Assembly (NCBI GenBank): GCA_019416685.1
Contig: DXWV01000055.1
Coordinates: 131,340 to 195,339, forward strand
Origin: Bacteroides sp.
Lineage (GTDB): Bacteria; Bacteroidota; Bacteroidia; Bacteroidales; Bacteroidaceae
Direction: 5' to 3'
Length of the DNA stretch: 64,000 nt
Shown here: positions 1 to 9,385 of the stretch, piece after piece
Layout of the letters: the number at the start of each line of letters is the position of its first letter
Numbering within the stretch: position 1 is the stretch's first letter
The notes under the pieces: generated by a model
The model's input: only the letters and a program-made list of their open reading frames with translations
Databases searched by the model: none
What the model was told of the DNA's origin: nothing
Program-made: the position numbers and the translations under genes

Positions 1-2988
1 ATCCAGGTAGTAGGTACACCGAGAGGAGTAACTACAGATATGGATGGCACATTCTCAATTGACGTACCCAAAGGAGCCAAACTCGAAATTACGTATTTGG
101 GTATGGAACCCCAAACAATCACAGTAGGTGATAAGAATAACCTTAGAATCATACTGAAACAAAAAGTAGACGAACTGGATGAGGTTACAGTTGTTGCTTT
201 TGCCAAGCAGAAGAAAGAAAGTGTGCTTGCCTCTGTATCAACTATTAAACCGGCAGAACTGAAAGCACCTACAAGTAACCTTACCACAGCACTCGCCGGA
301 CGTGTAGCAGGTCTTATCTCCTATCAGCGTAGTGGTGAACCGGGTGCAGACAATGCAGACTTCTTCGTACGTGGTGTAACAACCTTCGGATACGCAAAGT
401 CTCCACTTATCCTGGTAGATGATGTAGAAATGGAGTCAGAAGACTTAGCCCGTCTGCAAGTAGATGACATCGCCAGTTTCTCTATCATGAAAGATGCTAC
501 GGCAACTGCTCTTTATGGTGCACGTGGTGCTAATGGCGTTATTCTGGTGACTACAAAGCAAGGTGTTGAAGGACCAAGTAAGATTTCAGCCCGTTTTGAG
601 ACTTCTATTTCTGCTCCGACAAAAGAAGTTAAATGGACGGATCCTATCACTTATATGAATATGTATAACGAGGCTATCACTACACGCGATCCGTCGTCTC
701 CTGCCCGTTATAGCCAACAGAAGATAGACAATACAATAGCCGGTCTGAACCCTAATGTGTTCCCTGCTGTAGACTGGTATGATATGTTGCTGAAGAACCA
801 CACAACCAACTTGCGTGGTAACCTGAATCTAAGCGGTGGTGGTAAAGTAGCCAGATACTACGTGGCCGGATCATTGTCACACGACGCCGGTATCTTTAAA
901 AATGCCAAAGCAAACGGATTTGACAATAACATCAGTCTATTCAAGTATTTGCTTCGTAGTAATGTAGATATCAATGTTAGTAAATCAACATTGGTAAGAG
1001 TACGTTTGCAAGCTACAATGGACGATTATACCGGTCCGGTACATTCAGGAAGTGACCTATACAAAATGATTTCTCAGTCGAGCCCGGTAGAATATCCGGC
1101 TTATTACCAACCAGACAAAGCCAACGAAACGACTCCATACATCCTATACGGTGGTAGTGAAAATACGTTTATCAACCCCTATGCTGAATTAATGAAAGGT
1201 TATCAGGACAGACAGAACTCTACAATTTTTGCCCAAATGGAATTGGAACAGGATTTAGGTTTCATATTGAAAGGACTGAAACTGAGAGGTATGTTCAATA
1301 CCAATCGCAAGACTAATTATAGTATTGACCGTACGTATAAACCCTACTATTTTACTGCAGGAGGTTTCAATCCAGCTCAGAATACTTACTTCCTGACTTG
1401 TCTTAATCCCTCTGCCGGTACAGACTATCTGGCTGTTGGAAATGAGAACAAGGAAGTTATCAACTCCACTTATTTCCAAGGAACATTGACTTATAATCAT
1501 ACCTTCAATAAGAAACATGCTGTAAGCGGTTTGCTGGTATATTATTTGCGTGATGAAAAGAACTCTCAGAAAACCAGTACCATACAGTTATCACTTCCCT
1601 ATCGTAATATGGGACTCTCGGGACGTGTTACATATGCTTATGACGACCGTTATTTCTTCGAAGGTAACTTCGGTTACAACGGTTCCGAACGTTTCTCTGA
1701 GAAAGAACGCTATGGATTCTTCCCATCAGCCGGTTTAGGATACATCATCAGTAATGAGCCGTTCTATCCGGAATCACTGAAAAAAGTACTTAGTAAACTA
1801 AAACTGAAAGCAACCTTTGGTTTGGTAGGAAATGACCAGATCGGTGCGAAGGAAGACCGTTTCTATTACCGCTCAGAAGTAAACTTGAACAATGGTAGCT
1901 ATGGATATACATGGGGAAATGACTATACCGGTCTTCATTCTGTAAGTGGTGTTAGTATCAATCGTTATGCCAATGATGATATCACTTGGGAAACTTCACG
2001 AAAAACCAACTTAGGTGTGGAAATAGGTCTTTTCAATGACCTCGAATTACAGGTGGATGTTTATCGTGACTACCGCTATAATATCCTGATGTCTCGTGCT
2101 TCTCTTCCGGGTTCTATGGGATTGCAGGCAAGTATTAAATCAAATTTGGGTGAAGCAATTAGCCAAGGTATCGATATCTCTTTAGATTACAATCATGCAT
2201 TCAAGAATGGCTCCTTCATACAAGCACGTGGTAACCTAACTTGGGCAGGTGGTAAATACAAAGTATACGAAGAACCTGATTACAGCAAAACACCGTGGTT
2301 ATCACGTATCGATCAAAAACTGAAACAAACTTGGGGATATGTGGCCGAACGTCTCTTCATCGACGATAATGAGGTTTACAACAGCCCGACTCAATTCGGA
2401 GAATGCCGTGGCGGTGATATCAAATACGTAGATATTAACGGTGACGGACAAATTACCGCTCTTGATAAAGTACCTCTGGGATATCCTGATGAAAGCCCTG
2501 AAATTGTTTATGGTTTTGGTTTGACATATGGCTGGAAAGGTATTGATATCTCTTGCTTCTTCCAAGGTTCTGCTCGTGAATCATTCTGGATGGACTATAA
2601 CGTAATGCATCCGTTCACCGGAAGCGGTAGTGGAACACAAGTTATGCAAGCAATTGCCGACAGCTACTGGAGCGAACGTAATCAGGATGTATATGCTTTC
2701 TGGCCTCGTCTGTCTTCTACCGTATCCTCAAATAACTCTCAGACCAGTACCTGGTTCATGCGCGACGGTTCTTTCCTTCGTCTGAAATCAGTGGAAATTG
2801 GATATACATTACCTAAAAGAGTATTGAAGAAGTTACACATGAACAGTATCCGTATCTATTATAGTGGTACAAACCTGTTGTGCTTCAGCAAATTTGATAC
2901 ATGGGATCCTGAAATGACAAGTATGGATAAAGGATTCAAATATCCACTCCAACGCGTAAATAATATTGGTGTTAACTTCTCATTCTAA
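1..2988 (+). CDS. SusC-like TonB-dependent outer-membrane transporter (5' end outside window)
   Basis: This is an outer-membrane TonB-dependent receptor that imports oligosaccharides into the periplasm together with its SusD partner. The reading frame is open from base 1, so the start codon and signal peptide lie before the window; the ATG at 40 is internal. The visible N-terminus (GTPRGVTTDMDGTFSIDVP) is the end of a carboxypeptidase-regulatory-like domain, followed by a plug domain with the SusC-type motif GANGVILVTTKQG near residue 178 and then a long beta-barrel rich in aromatic residues. The protein ends in NFSF, a typical aromatic last barrel strand. The SusD gene follows after 21 bp, so the two are co-transcribed. 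About 995 residues are visible, close to the usual total of 1000-1100. Family assignment is certain; the glycan is not known from this gene alone. Confidence 0.97.
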   Translation: MQVVGTPRGVTTDMDGTFSIDVPKGAKLEITYLGMEPQTITVGDKNNLRIILKQKVDELDEVTVVAFAKQKKESVLASVSTIKPAELKAPTSNLTTALAGRVAGLISYQRSGEPGADNADFFVRGVTTFGYAKSPLILVDDVEMESEDLARLQVDDIASFSIMKDATATALYGARGANGVILVTTKQGVEGPSKISARFETSISAPTKEVKWTDPITYMNMYNEAITTRDPSSPARYSQQKIDNTIAGLNPNVFPAVDWYDMLLKNHTTNLRGNLNLSGGGKVARYYVAGSLSHDAGIFKNAKANGFDNNISLFKYLLRSNVDINVSKSTLVRVRLQATMDDYTGPVHSGSDLYKMISQSSPVEYPAYYQPDKANETTPYILYGGSENTFINPYAELMKGYQDRQNSTIFAQMELEQDLGFILKGLKLRGMFNTNRKTNYSIDRTYKPYYFTAGGFNPAQNTYFLTCLNPSAGTDYLAVGNENKEVINSTYFQGTLTYNHTFNKKHAVSGLLVYYLRDEKNSQKTSTIQLSLPYRNMGLSGRVTYAYDDRYFFEGNFGYNGSERFSEKERYGFFPSAGLGYIISNEPFYPESLKKVLSKLKLKATFGLVGNDQIGAKEDRFYYRSEVNLNNGSYGYTWGNDYTGLHSVSGVSINRYANDDITWETSRKTNLGVEIGLFNDLELQVDVYRDYRYNILMSRASLPGSMGLQASIKSNLGEAISQGIDISLDYNHAFKNGSFIQARGNLTWAGGKYKVYEEPDYSKTPWLSRIDQKLKQTWGYVAERLFIDDNEVYNSPTQFGECRGGDIKYVDINGDGQITALDKVPLGYPDESPEIVYGFGLTYGWKGIDISCFFQGSARESFWMDYNVMHPFTGSGSGTQVMQAIADSYWSERNQDVYAFWPRLSSTVSSNNSQTSTWFMRDGSFLRLKSVEIGYTLPKRVLKKLHMNSIRIYYSGTNLLCFSKFDTWDPEMTSMDKGFKYPLQRVNNIGVNFSF

Positions 2989-3009
2989 TCATACAATAAA
3001 CAGATCAAA

Positions 3010-4971
3010 ATGAAAAAGAAATATTTATCTATATTGGCCCTCTCAATGGTGCTGACTACAAGTTGTAATTTTCTTGATGTCATGCCCGATAAATTGGGAA
3101 CCATTGAATATGCATTCCGTGATCAGGTGAGTGCAGAAAAATATCTGGCCACATGCTACTCATACATACCAAGTCAGTTTGCTACAAATGATGTCTATAT
3201 GTATGGTAACGAAATTACTGCTTACAACAATGTTCAGACCAACGGTATGAAATTGTTGCTCAACGGAAATAGTGTTACTTCTGTCAGTATGGGGTCATGG
3301 AATAATTTCTACCAGGCTATACGCCATTGTAACATCTTCCTTGAGAACGTTGATCAGGTACGTGATCTTGAAGAATACGATAAAGTTCGTTGGGTACTCG
3401 AAGTAAAATTCCTGAAAGCATATTACCACTGGATGCTGGTACAGAAGTATGGTCCTATCGTCGTAGTACGTGACAACCTTCCTATCACCAGTCAACCGGA
3501 AGAAGTACGTCTGCCGAGAGAACCACTGGACGACTGTATAGAATATATCATCGGTTTACTTGACGAATGTATCGGTAGCGGTCTTGACGAAGAAGAAGAT
3601 TCGGGAGTTCATCTGCCCGATAAGATAGAAATGGCTATGACCGAATACGGCCGTATCACCCGTCCTATCGCTGCTGCATTAAAAGCAAAAATCCTGGTAC
3701 ACATGGCCAGTCCGTTCTTTAATGGTAATAGTAATAATTATGCCGGATTTAAAGATAAAAATGGAAATGAATTATGGCCTACAACTTACAACCCTGAGAA
3801 ATGGACCCGTGCAGCACAAGCATGTAAAGAAGCAATCAAATATTGCGATATGGGAAATCATGAACTTTACCATTATACCAATCTGGGGACGCTGAAAATT
3901 TCGGAAGATACACGTAAAATCTTAACTTTCAGTCAGCTTATCACAGATCATGCCAACAATCAGGGAGAATATATCTGGTCAAACAGAATCAATCTGAATA
4001 CAAAAGATTATCAGTTCAACATGATGCCTGCACTCAATGCATATTGCCGTACAGCACGTTTGAATTCACATTGGAATCCAACATTGGAATTTATTGAAAA
4101 TTTCTATTCTTCCAACGGTGTACCTATCGAAGAAGATAAGACATGGAATGATAACGGTTGGTACAAATCACGTTATGAAGTAACACGCGGTGACGCTGCA
4201 CAAAAGTTATACATCGAACAGAATTACCAGACAGCCCGCCTGAATACTTATCGTGAACCACGCTTCTATGGTGATGTTGCTTTCGACGGTTCGGTATGGT
4301 TCGGAGCCGGTAGAACAGATGAATCTAAATCCCAAACAGTTAAGGTGCTTGCCGGTGATCCGACAAACTATCCTGCCGGACGTAATGGTAACCAATACTA
4401 TTCGACAACCGGTTACTTCATTCGTAAGTTGACGCCTTACACGACCTATGTTACGGAAGATACAAAGACAGAGTTTAAACAGACAAACTATGCTTTCCCT
4501 ATCATCCGTCTGGCAGATCTTTATCTGCTCTATGCTGAAGCATTGAATGAGTCATTAAGCGCTCCTAATGACGAGGTATACAAATACATCAACCTGGTAC
4601 GTGAACGTGCCTTCCTTCCACCCGTTGAAGAAGCATGGGCAAATCATTCCATCAACCCGGACAAATACCTGACCAAAGATGGTATGCGTGATATTATTCA
4701 GCAAGAACGTATCCTCGAACTTGCATTTGAAGGTCATTACTTCTATGATCTGCGCCGATGGGCTAACGGTACAAAGAAAAGTAAATTTGATATTTTCGAA
4801 CAGTTCAATAAAAAGATTCGCGGTTGGAATGTAGAAGGAGAAACTGTAGAAGAGTTCAATAAAATAAAAATTTACTATTCACCGAAGTTCACCCAGAGAG
4901 ATATGTTATGGCCTATTGCTGAAAGTGAAATGATGATTAACACCAATTTGGTACAAAATCCGGGCTGGTAA
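3010..4971 (+). CDS. SusD/RagB-family glycan-binding lipoprotein
   Basis: This surface lipoprotein forms the lid of the SusC transporter and binds the incoming glycan. It starts with a lipoprotein signal peptide whose lipobox is TTSC (Cys at residue 19), followed by the SusD N-terminal pattern FLDVMPD. The C-terminal part carries the usual RagB/SusD signatures, including FPIIRLADLYLLYAEALNE and the ERILELAFEGHYFYDLRRW segment near the end. The 653-residue length is on the long side of normal for the family (500-650). It lies between SusC and two further lipoproteins, the standard order of a PUL envelope complex. The SusC/SusD pair marks this window as a polysaccharide utilization locus. Confidence 0.97.
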   Translation: MKKKYLSILALSMVLTTSCNFLDVMPDKLGTIEYAFRDQVSAEKYLATCYSYIPSQFATNDVYMYGNEITAYNNVQTNGMKLLLNGNSVTSVSMGSWNNFYQAIRHCNIFLENVDQVRDLEEYDKVRWVLEVKFLKAYYHWMLVQKYGPIVVVRDNLPITSQPEEVRLPREPLDDCIEYIIGLLDECIGSGLDEEEDSGVHLPDKIEMAMTEYGRITRPIAAALKAKILVHMASPFFNGNSNNYAGFKDKNGNELWPTTYNPEKWTRAAQACKEAIKYCDMGNHELYHYTNLGTLKISEDTRKILTFSQLITDHANNQGEYIWSNRINLNTKDYQFNMMPALNAYCRTARLNSHWNPTLEFIENFYSSNGVPIEEDKTWNDNGWYKSRYEVTRGDAAQKLYIEQNYQTARLNTYREPRFYGDVAFDGSVWFGAGRTDESKSQTVKVLAGDPTNYPAGRNGNQYYSTTGYFIRKLTPYTTYVTEDTKTEFKQTNYAFPIIRLADLYLLYAEALNESLSAPNDEVYKYINLVRERAFLPPVEEAWANHSINPDKYLTKDGMRDIIQQERILELAFEGHYFYDLRRWANGTKKSKFDIFEQFNKKIRGWNVEGETVEEFNKIKIYYSPKFTQRDMLWPIAESEMMINTNLVQNPGW

Positions 4972-5011
4972 TTAACCTATATCTTTTACAATATTAAAAC
5001 AAAATGTAATC

Positions 5012-6286
5012 ATGAAAAAAATATTCTTATTACTGCTCGCCGCAGGAGCTCTATTTTCCTGCCAGGAAGAATTCATCGGACAATATCCGGTGGATAGCAT
5101 CCCCCCCAAACCAATAACCAATGTGGAACAGGTGGAACAAGTATCGGGAGGTGCCATATTGAGTTATGTACTGCCCGATGATCGCGATCTACTATATGTA
5201 CAAGCCGAATATACACTGGATACCGGCGAAAAAATGATAGTAAAATCGTCTATGTACGGAACACAGATCAAAATAGACGGTTTTGCAAAAGCCGAACCAC
5301 GCCAAGTAACATTGTATGCTGTAGACCGCAGCCATAATTTCTCTACTCCGGTAGAGTTTACTGTCAATCCGGCACAATCTGCCATTTATGACGTAGAAAA
5401 CTCCATGGAGTTGATACCGACTTTCGGTGGAATGCAAGTTAGCTGGGAAAACCCGACAGGAGGAAACATCGTGATAATGGTATCGGAAAATATCATGGAA
5501 GGTTCGGATGTACAACAAAATGTGGGCAATTATTACTCAAGCGCCAAAGAAGGTGCAGCATACATACGTGGCTATGAGGCTGTGCCACATACTTTCTATG
5601 TACAGATAAGAGACCGTTGGGGTAATAAAACCGATGTAAAATCAGTTACTCTTGTACCTCTTTATGAAGAATTTATCAAACCGAAAGATGAAACACAGCA
5701 GTATTTCAAAAAATGGAATGATGACCCGGATATACCTTACAGACAATACAGCGGCTCCTATCCTATCGAAAAATTGTGGGATGGTATAACAATGTATGGT
5801 ACCAGCAGCAGTAACTTCTTCCACACCCCTGCCGGATATCCATTCCCCGTATGTTTCACATTCGACATGGGACGTACATTCCGTCTAAGCCGTTTCAAAC
5901 TCTATCAGCGCGGTACTGCAGACTGGGTTTACAATCACGGTAATCCGAGAATATTCAAAGTATATGGTTCACCCGATGACAAAGCACGTGTGAATCCGGT
6001 TAACGAAGACGAACACCCGTGGACTCTTTTAGGCGAATATGAATCGATTAAACCATCAGGATTGCCTGTAGGTAAAAAGAGTTGTACAGATGAAGATATC
6101 GAAAAAGGTGCCGGAGGTGAAGACTACGACTTTACTTATGGTTCTGCATACGAAGTACGCTATATTATGTTCGAAATTGATAAAACCTGGGGAGGTACTG
6201 AAATGATTCATATTTCTGAATTACAATTCTGGGGACAAGACCCGAATAAAGAATCTGTACCAGAACCGGAAACTCCTGCCGAGTAA
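5012..6286 (+). CDS. Surface lipoprotein with C-terminal discoidin-like (DUF5000-type) domain
   Basis: This is a lipoprotein (lipobox LFSC, Cys at residue 17) that probably acts as an additional surface glycan-binding protein. The layout matches the DUF4959-DUF5126-DUF5000 architecture common directly downstream of SusD genes: two beta-sandwich domains first, then from about residue 240 a galactose-binding or F5/8C-like fold, with the segment PVCFTFDMGRTFRLSRFKLY and the closing ISELQFWGQ typical of discoidin-type domains. It starts 40 bp after the SusD stop. The last residues (PNKESVPEPETPAE) form a short low-complexity tail. Naming of the domains is from memory of the family; the ligand is unknown. 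Confidence 0.85.
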   Translation: MKKIFLLLLAAGALFSCQEEFIGQYPVDSIPPKPITNVEQVEQVSGGAILSYVLPDDRDLLYVQAEYTLDTGEKMIVKSSMYGTQIKIDGFAKAEPRQVTLYAVDRSHNFSTPVEFTVNPAQSAIYDVENSMELIPTFGGMQVSWENPTGGNIVIMVSENIMEGSDVQQNVGNYYSSAKEGAAYIRGYEAVPHTFYVQIRDRWGNKTDVKSVTLVPLYEEFIKPKDETQQYFKKWNDDPDIPYRQYSGSYPIEKLWDGITMYGTSSSNFFHTPAGYPFPVCFTFDMGRTFRLSRFKLYQRGTADWVYNHGNPRIFKVYGSPDDKARVNPVNEDEHPWTLLGEYESIKPSGLPVGKKSCTDEDIEKGAGGEDYDFTYGSAYEVRYIMFEIDKTWGGTEMIHISELQFWGQDPNKESVPEPETPAE

Positions 6287-6325
6287 ATAAGGAAAGAAAA
6301 AAGTAACTATTAAACGATTAAAAGA

Positions 6326-7057
6326 ATGAAAAAGATAAATTATATACTGATCGCTGCTGTATCCGCTTTGTGCGCTTGCTCAGATATGAACTCTTTGCAT
6401 GATAAATACCTGGCGGATGGTGAAACGATCTATCTGGCCCGCTTCGATTCTCTAAAGATCTATCCCGGACGGGAAAGAGTACAGGTATTTTACTGGCTTT
6501 CAGACCCGAAGGTATCAACAACTACCGCTATGTGGAATATGGACAGGGAAAGCGGTGAATACGAGGTACACAAAACAACCCCTGACAATCCGGGTAGTTT
6601 CATAATCACAGGCCTGGATGAAGGAAGTTACAGTTTTAACTTTTATAACAATAATGCAGAACATGATCTTCGCTCTATCAAATATAGTATAACAGCTATC
6701 AGCTACGGAGATTCTTATCAGAATGCGATTATTAATACCAGTCCTACTGAATTTACCTATCATCAAACACCTGATAAGTATAGCTTTAAGATAAAGACAA
6801 AGTATGAAAATGCCGTAGCTTATGACGTCTGTTATACAAAAGACGATGGCACTCAAGTAACGGATCTGCGATATACCGTTGCAAGCTTATCAGACAAAGA
6901 TGGTAATATGATCTATCCGATAGTACTTGAAGGAGGAAACGCTACAATGGATATCCAGCTTCGTACAGTATACCATCCGGAACCCAACTGCATTGATGAG
7001 TTCGTAACCAGTTATGAGACGTATACACTATCAGATCCGACGTTAGTTTTAGAATAG
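6326..7057 (+). CDS. DUF4998-type PUL lipoprotein
   Basis: This short lipoprotein (lipobox LCAC, Cys at residue 18) is the last gene of the SusC/SusD envelope operon, 39 bp after its neighbour and directly before a terminator. The sequence after the Cys (SDMNSLHDKYLADGETIYLARFDSLKIYPGRERVQVFYW, shown here only as a pattern of a conserved N-terminal block) fits the DUF4998 family, whose members are found in the same position in many PULs. The rest is predicted beta-rich, fitting fibronectin-like sandwich domains. It is likely surface-exposed and may help capture the glycan; no catalytic motif is visible. Confidence 0.8.
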   Translation: MKKINYILIAAVSALCACSDMNSLHDKYLADGETIYLARFDSLKIYPGRERVQVFYWLSDPKVSTTTAMWNMDRESGEYEVHKTTPDNPGSFIITGLDEGSYSFNFYNNNAEHDLRSIKYSITAISYGDSYQNAIINTSPTEFTYHQTPDKYSFKIKTKYENAVAYDVCYTKDDGTQVTDLRYTVASLSDKDGNMIYPIVLEGGNATMDIQLRTVYHPEPNCIDEFVTSYETYTLSDPTLVLE

Positions 7058-7100
7058 AAATAGTCAATCTCACTATTTATTTAGTGAATAATGTAGAATA

Positions 7101-7127
7101 AGAGGGTACTTGTTACAGGTACCCTCT
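7101..7127 (+). terminator. Terminator hairpin of the SusC/SusD operon
   Basis: A perfect 9-bp stem (AGAGGGTAC at 7101-7109 and GTACCCTCT at 7119-7127) with a 9-nt loop starts 43 bp after the stop of the last + strand lipoprotein gene. The following bases are only moderately T-rich (TTGTATAATATTCC). Confidence 0.8.
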
Positions 7128-7193
7128 TTGTATAATATTCCTCTTATATTACTGAATGACAACCCATTATCAAGACCTATTCTTTATGTTACA

Positions 7194-7276
7194 AAAGTAC
7201 GTATTTAAGTATGTGTTAAATACGTACTCTTATACCCTGAAAGTACGTACTTTAATACCTCAAAAGTACATACTTT
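7194..7276. repeat. Cluster of AAAGTACGTACTTT-like palindromes
   Basis: Four related elements occur within 83 bp: AAAGTACGTA at 7194-7203, AAATACGTACT at 7218-7228, the perfect 14-bp palindrome AAAGTACGTACTTT at 7240-7253, and the near copy AAAGTACATACTTT at 7263-7276. They lie in the 309-bp gap between the SusC/SusD operon and the ORF at 7367-7804, beyond the terminator. They could be binding sites of an unknown regulator or a decayed extragenic repeat. Apart from these and the terminator the gap holds nothing I recognise. Confidence 0.6.
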
Positions 7277-7366
7277 TATATCCATAAAAATAGATATTGA
7301 AGTAGTCTGTTAAATATGTTAAGAAAAGAACCAATATTTATCTGCTATATATTCTGATTTCTTTGT

Positions 7367-7804
7367 TCATATATAAAACCATTTTAGCAGTTTATATTTG
7401 AAATACCTCTTTGATACAATGGATTTTGCTGCGGCTAATCTGGCAACAGTTTCTTTTCCGTATTTTTCTTTATCCTTCTTTACAAGTTTCAAAGCTGTAC
7501 GCAACAAACAATAACTACATTTCAAATTTGAATGAGAAAGCTTTTTCCAGTCTTTTTCAGACTCTATTTCCCAAAAGTAAACCTTCAAAAAATCATATAT
7601 ATTTTCGGATTTTTCCATATCCGTCTCCATTAGGCAGGGACAAGGAGAATTAGTCTCGGAACCTCGCTGTCTATCAGATAAATAAAACCTGTACCTCATA
7701 CGCTCACGCCCTTTTATTATTTTATAATCAGAGTAAGGTACAAAAAAACGCACCCAATTCAATATATAAGTTTTTCGGAGGTGCAGCGAACAACCCAGAC
7801 ACAT
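7367..7804 (-). CDS. Hypothetical basic protein, 145 aa or shorter
   Basis: I do not recognise this product. It is lysine-rich, has no signal peptide, and the C-terminal half looks like an alpha-helical basic domain (SIVSKRYFKYKLLKWFYI at the end). It could be the surviving C-terminal part of a larger enzyme, for example a glycosyltransferase, but no motif supports this. ATG codons at 7804, 7699 and 7624 are all possible starts. A promoter with very good Bacteroides consensus lies 150 bp upstream on the same strand (7950-7980), which supports transcription. The gene separates the + strand SusC/SusD operon from the - strand enzyme genes. It may be real, or a decayed gene behind a still-recognisable promoter. 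Confidence 0.4.
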   Translation of the reverse strand: MCLGCSLHLRKTYILNWVRFFVPYSDYKIIKGRERMRYRFYLSDRQRGSETNSPCPCLMETDMEKSENIYDFLKVYFWEIESEKDWKKLSHSNLKCSYCLLRTALKLVKKDKEKYGKETVARLAAAKSIVSKRYFKYKLLKWFYI

Positions 7805-7927
7805 CTATATACTGACAGGGTGCGTATATCGTTGATTAACAACATACGATTCCCTATTCAGCTTAGATGTGTCTTTTGAAATTTTCGCTGCTTTCCGAAA
7901 ACACTTAAACTGATTACTCTAAAAAAT

Positions 7928-7980
7928 GATACTTCGAGAAGTATCTCTGCAAATATAGAGAAAAGAAAATGTACTGCAAT
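7928..7980 (-). promoter_or_regulatory. Bacteroides-type promoter with near-palindromic element at the start site
   Basis: On the - strand, TTG (7979-7977) is followed by 19 bp and then TATATTTG (7957-7950), an exact TAnnTTTG -7 box. Transcription would start near 7943, inside the inverted repeat GATACTTC-GA-GAAGTATC (7928-7945), which has 8-bp arms and could be an operator. The leader then runs 140 nt to the ATG at 7804. The rest of the 374-bp gap (7805-8178) is AT-rich and holds only a 7-bp inverted repeat reaching into the ORF (CGCACCC 7749-7755, GGGTGCG 7818-7824). Confidence 0.6.
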
Positions 7981-8178
7981 AAAAAAAAGTATTTATATAG
8001 TGCTTATGAATATATTTTATCCTATAGTAATATAAATTTAATACAGAGCACGCCATTTGTCACAGAGAAATATATCTTTCATCTATAGCAAATAAACAAA
8101 AGAGCCATAAGATATTACAAAGAGTTACAGTGCAAAAAAAAACTTATAAGAGCATAGCATAATGAAAATCGACATCCT

Positions 8179-9378
8179 CTATTCCTGTAAACTTCCGGAT
8201 AGTTGATTACCAGAGCTATCTGTTACATTTACAAACCAACGAACGACCTTTTGAGGTAACTCAACTTTCCACTCTTTACCCGAAGGAACAGCTTCTGCAA
8301 AATACCACTCACACTTCTCCTGTTCTTCATTTGTATCTGTAGTATAATAGAGAACTACTTTCCGGACAGGCGATGATGAAACAACTTTCACAAAAAGCAT
8401 GTTATCCCGTAACCGACACGACTTTATTTTCGGCAATGCAGGGCCATTACACAAATAGTGATCTATAAAAGTACCTATTTCCTGGTTGTTCCAGCCATGC
8501 CCGTGCCCATGCCTTAACTTATACTTTATCAATACCTGCCCCTTGGAAACCAATGCAGCACTCTGTGCCATACTCGGCAGATAGAAATGCACATCATTCG
8601 TACCATTCAGAAAAAGGACGGGACATTTGGCACGCGACAGGTAGACAGAAGGATCATATTGCTTTATCCACGTTTCACGTTCCAATAAAGGAAGCTTATC
8701 CAACTGCTGTTTCATCCGTCCGCTTTCGGCAAGAAAACCACATCCATAGACTGGAACTGCCGCACGAAAACGATGATCTAATGAAGTAGCAACACTGGTC
8801 AGAACTCCTCCCCAACTGATACCGGTAAGTGCCGTGCGCTTCTTATCTACTTCAGGAAAACTGAGTAATAAAGAATGAGATAGTATCACGTCTCCCACAG
8901 CCTGATACATCCACTGTTCCTTCAACGGCAATGTAACATCAAAATAAGGGGTATCTTTTCCATCTTCTTCAAAACCGTTCTCAATATGCTCCTTATTCGC
9001 TCCATTACCACGGGTATCAATAGCTATGGCAGCATATCCACGACGTGCCCATAGTAATACCCATTCGCGAAAAGCTCTCCCACCTCCGCCATGTACCAGC
9101 ACAATGCCGGGAAGCTTTTTATCAATGGAACGATCACCTTTCAACATTCCGGGAGTAGCATAAAAACCAAAAACCTGCTTTACATGGCCTTTGTATGGCA
9201 GTCCCTCAAATTGGATGGCCTGAATAGAATCTTCCGCAACCACCCGGTAGGCAGGTATCCGCCGAATCTCATCACCTTCCCACGGAGTACCTTTTACATC
9301 TATTTTTTGTGCCAATGCACTGGTTGCCAGCAAGCAAATACCTGCCAGCAACCCTGCTATCTTCATTTTATTACTCAT
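8179..9378 (-). CDS. Secreted alpha/beta-hydrolase, probable acetyl-xylan-esterase-like carbohydrate esterase
   Basis: The protein is exported: a Sec signal peptide covers about residues 1-23 (ending SALAQ). It is an alpha/beta-hydrolase with the oxyanion HGGGG segment near residue 96, nucleophile Ser188 in GISWGG, Asp262 in NGTNDVHF and a histidine in an unusual HGHGHGW stretch near 295-300. The closest family type is the dienelactone-hydrolase / acetyl-xylan-esterase group (DLH/AXE1), acting on esterified sugars. A C-terminal beta-sandwich of about 80 residues follows the catalytic domain. It is the downstream partner of the GH2 gene (7-bp gap), so it probably removes ester groups from the same galactose-containing glycan. 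Substrate is inferred from context only. Confidence 0.85.
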   Translation of the reverse strand: MSNKMKIAGLLAGICLLATSALAQKIDVKGTPWEGDEIRRIPAYRVVAEDSIQAIQFEGLPYKGHVKQVFGFYATPGMLKGDRSIDKKLPGIVLVHGGGGRAFREWVLLWARRGYAAIAIDTRGNGANKEHIENGFEEDGKDTPYFDVTLPLKEQWMYQAVGDVILSHSLLLSFPEVDKKRTALTGISWGGVLTSVATSLDHRFRAAVPVYGCGFLAESGRMKQQLDKLPLLERETWIKQYDPSVYLSRAKCPVLFLNGTNDVHFYLPSMAQSAALVSKGQVLIKYKLRHGHGHGWNNQEIGTFIDHYLCNGPALPKIKSCRLRDNMLFVKVVSSSPVRKVVLYYTTDTNEEQEKCEWYFAEAVPSGKEWKVELPQKVVRWFVNVTDSSGNQLSGSLQE

Positions 9379-9385
9379 ATCCTTA

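Noticed and set aside
7194..7276. CRISPR-like array
   Set aside because: The elements are unequal in spacing and too short; no spacers of constant length and no cas genes.
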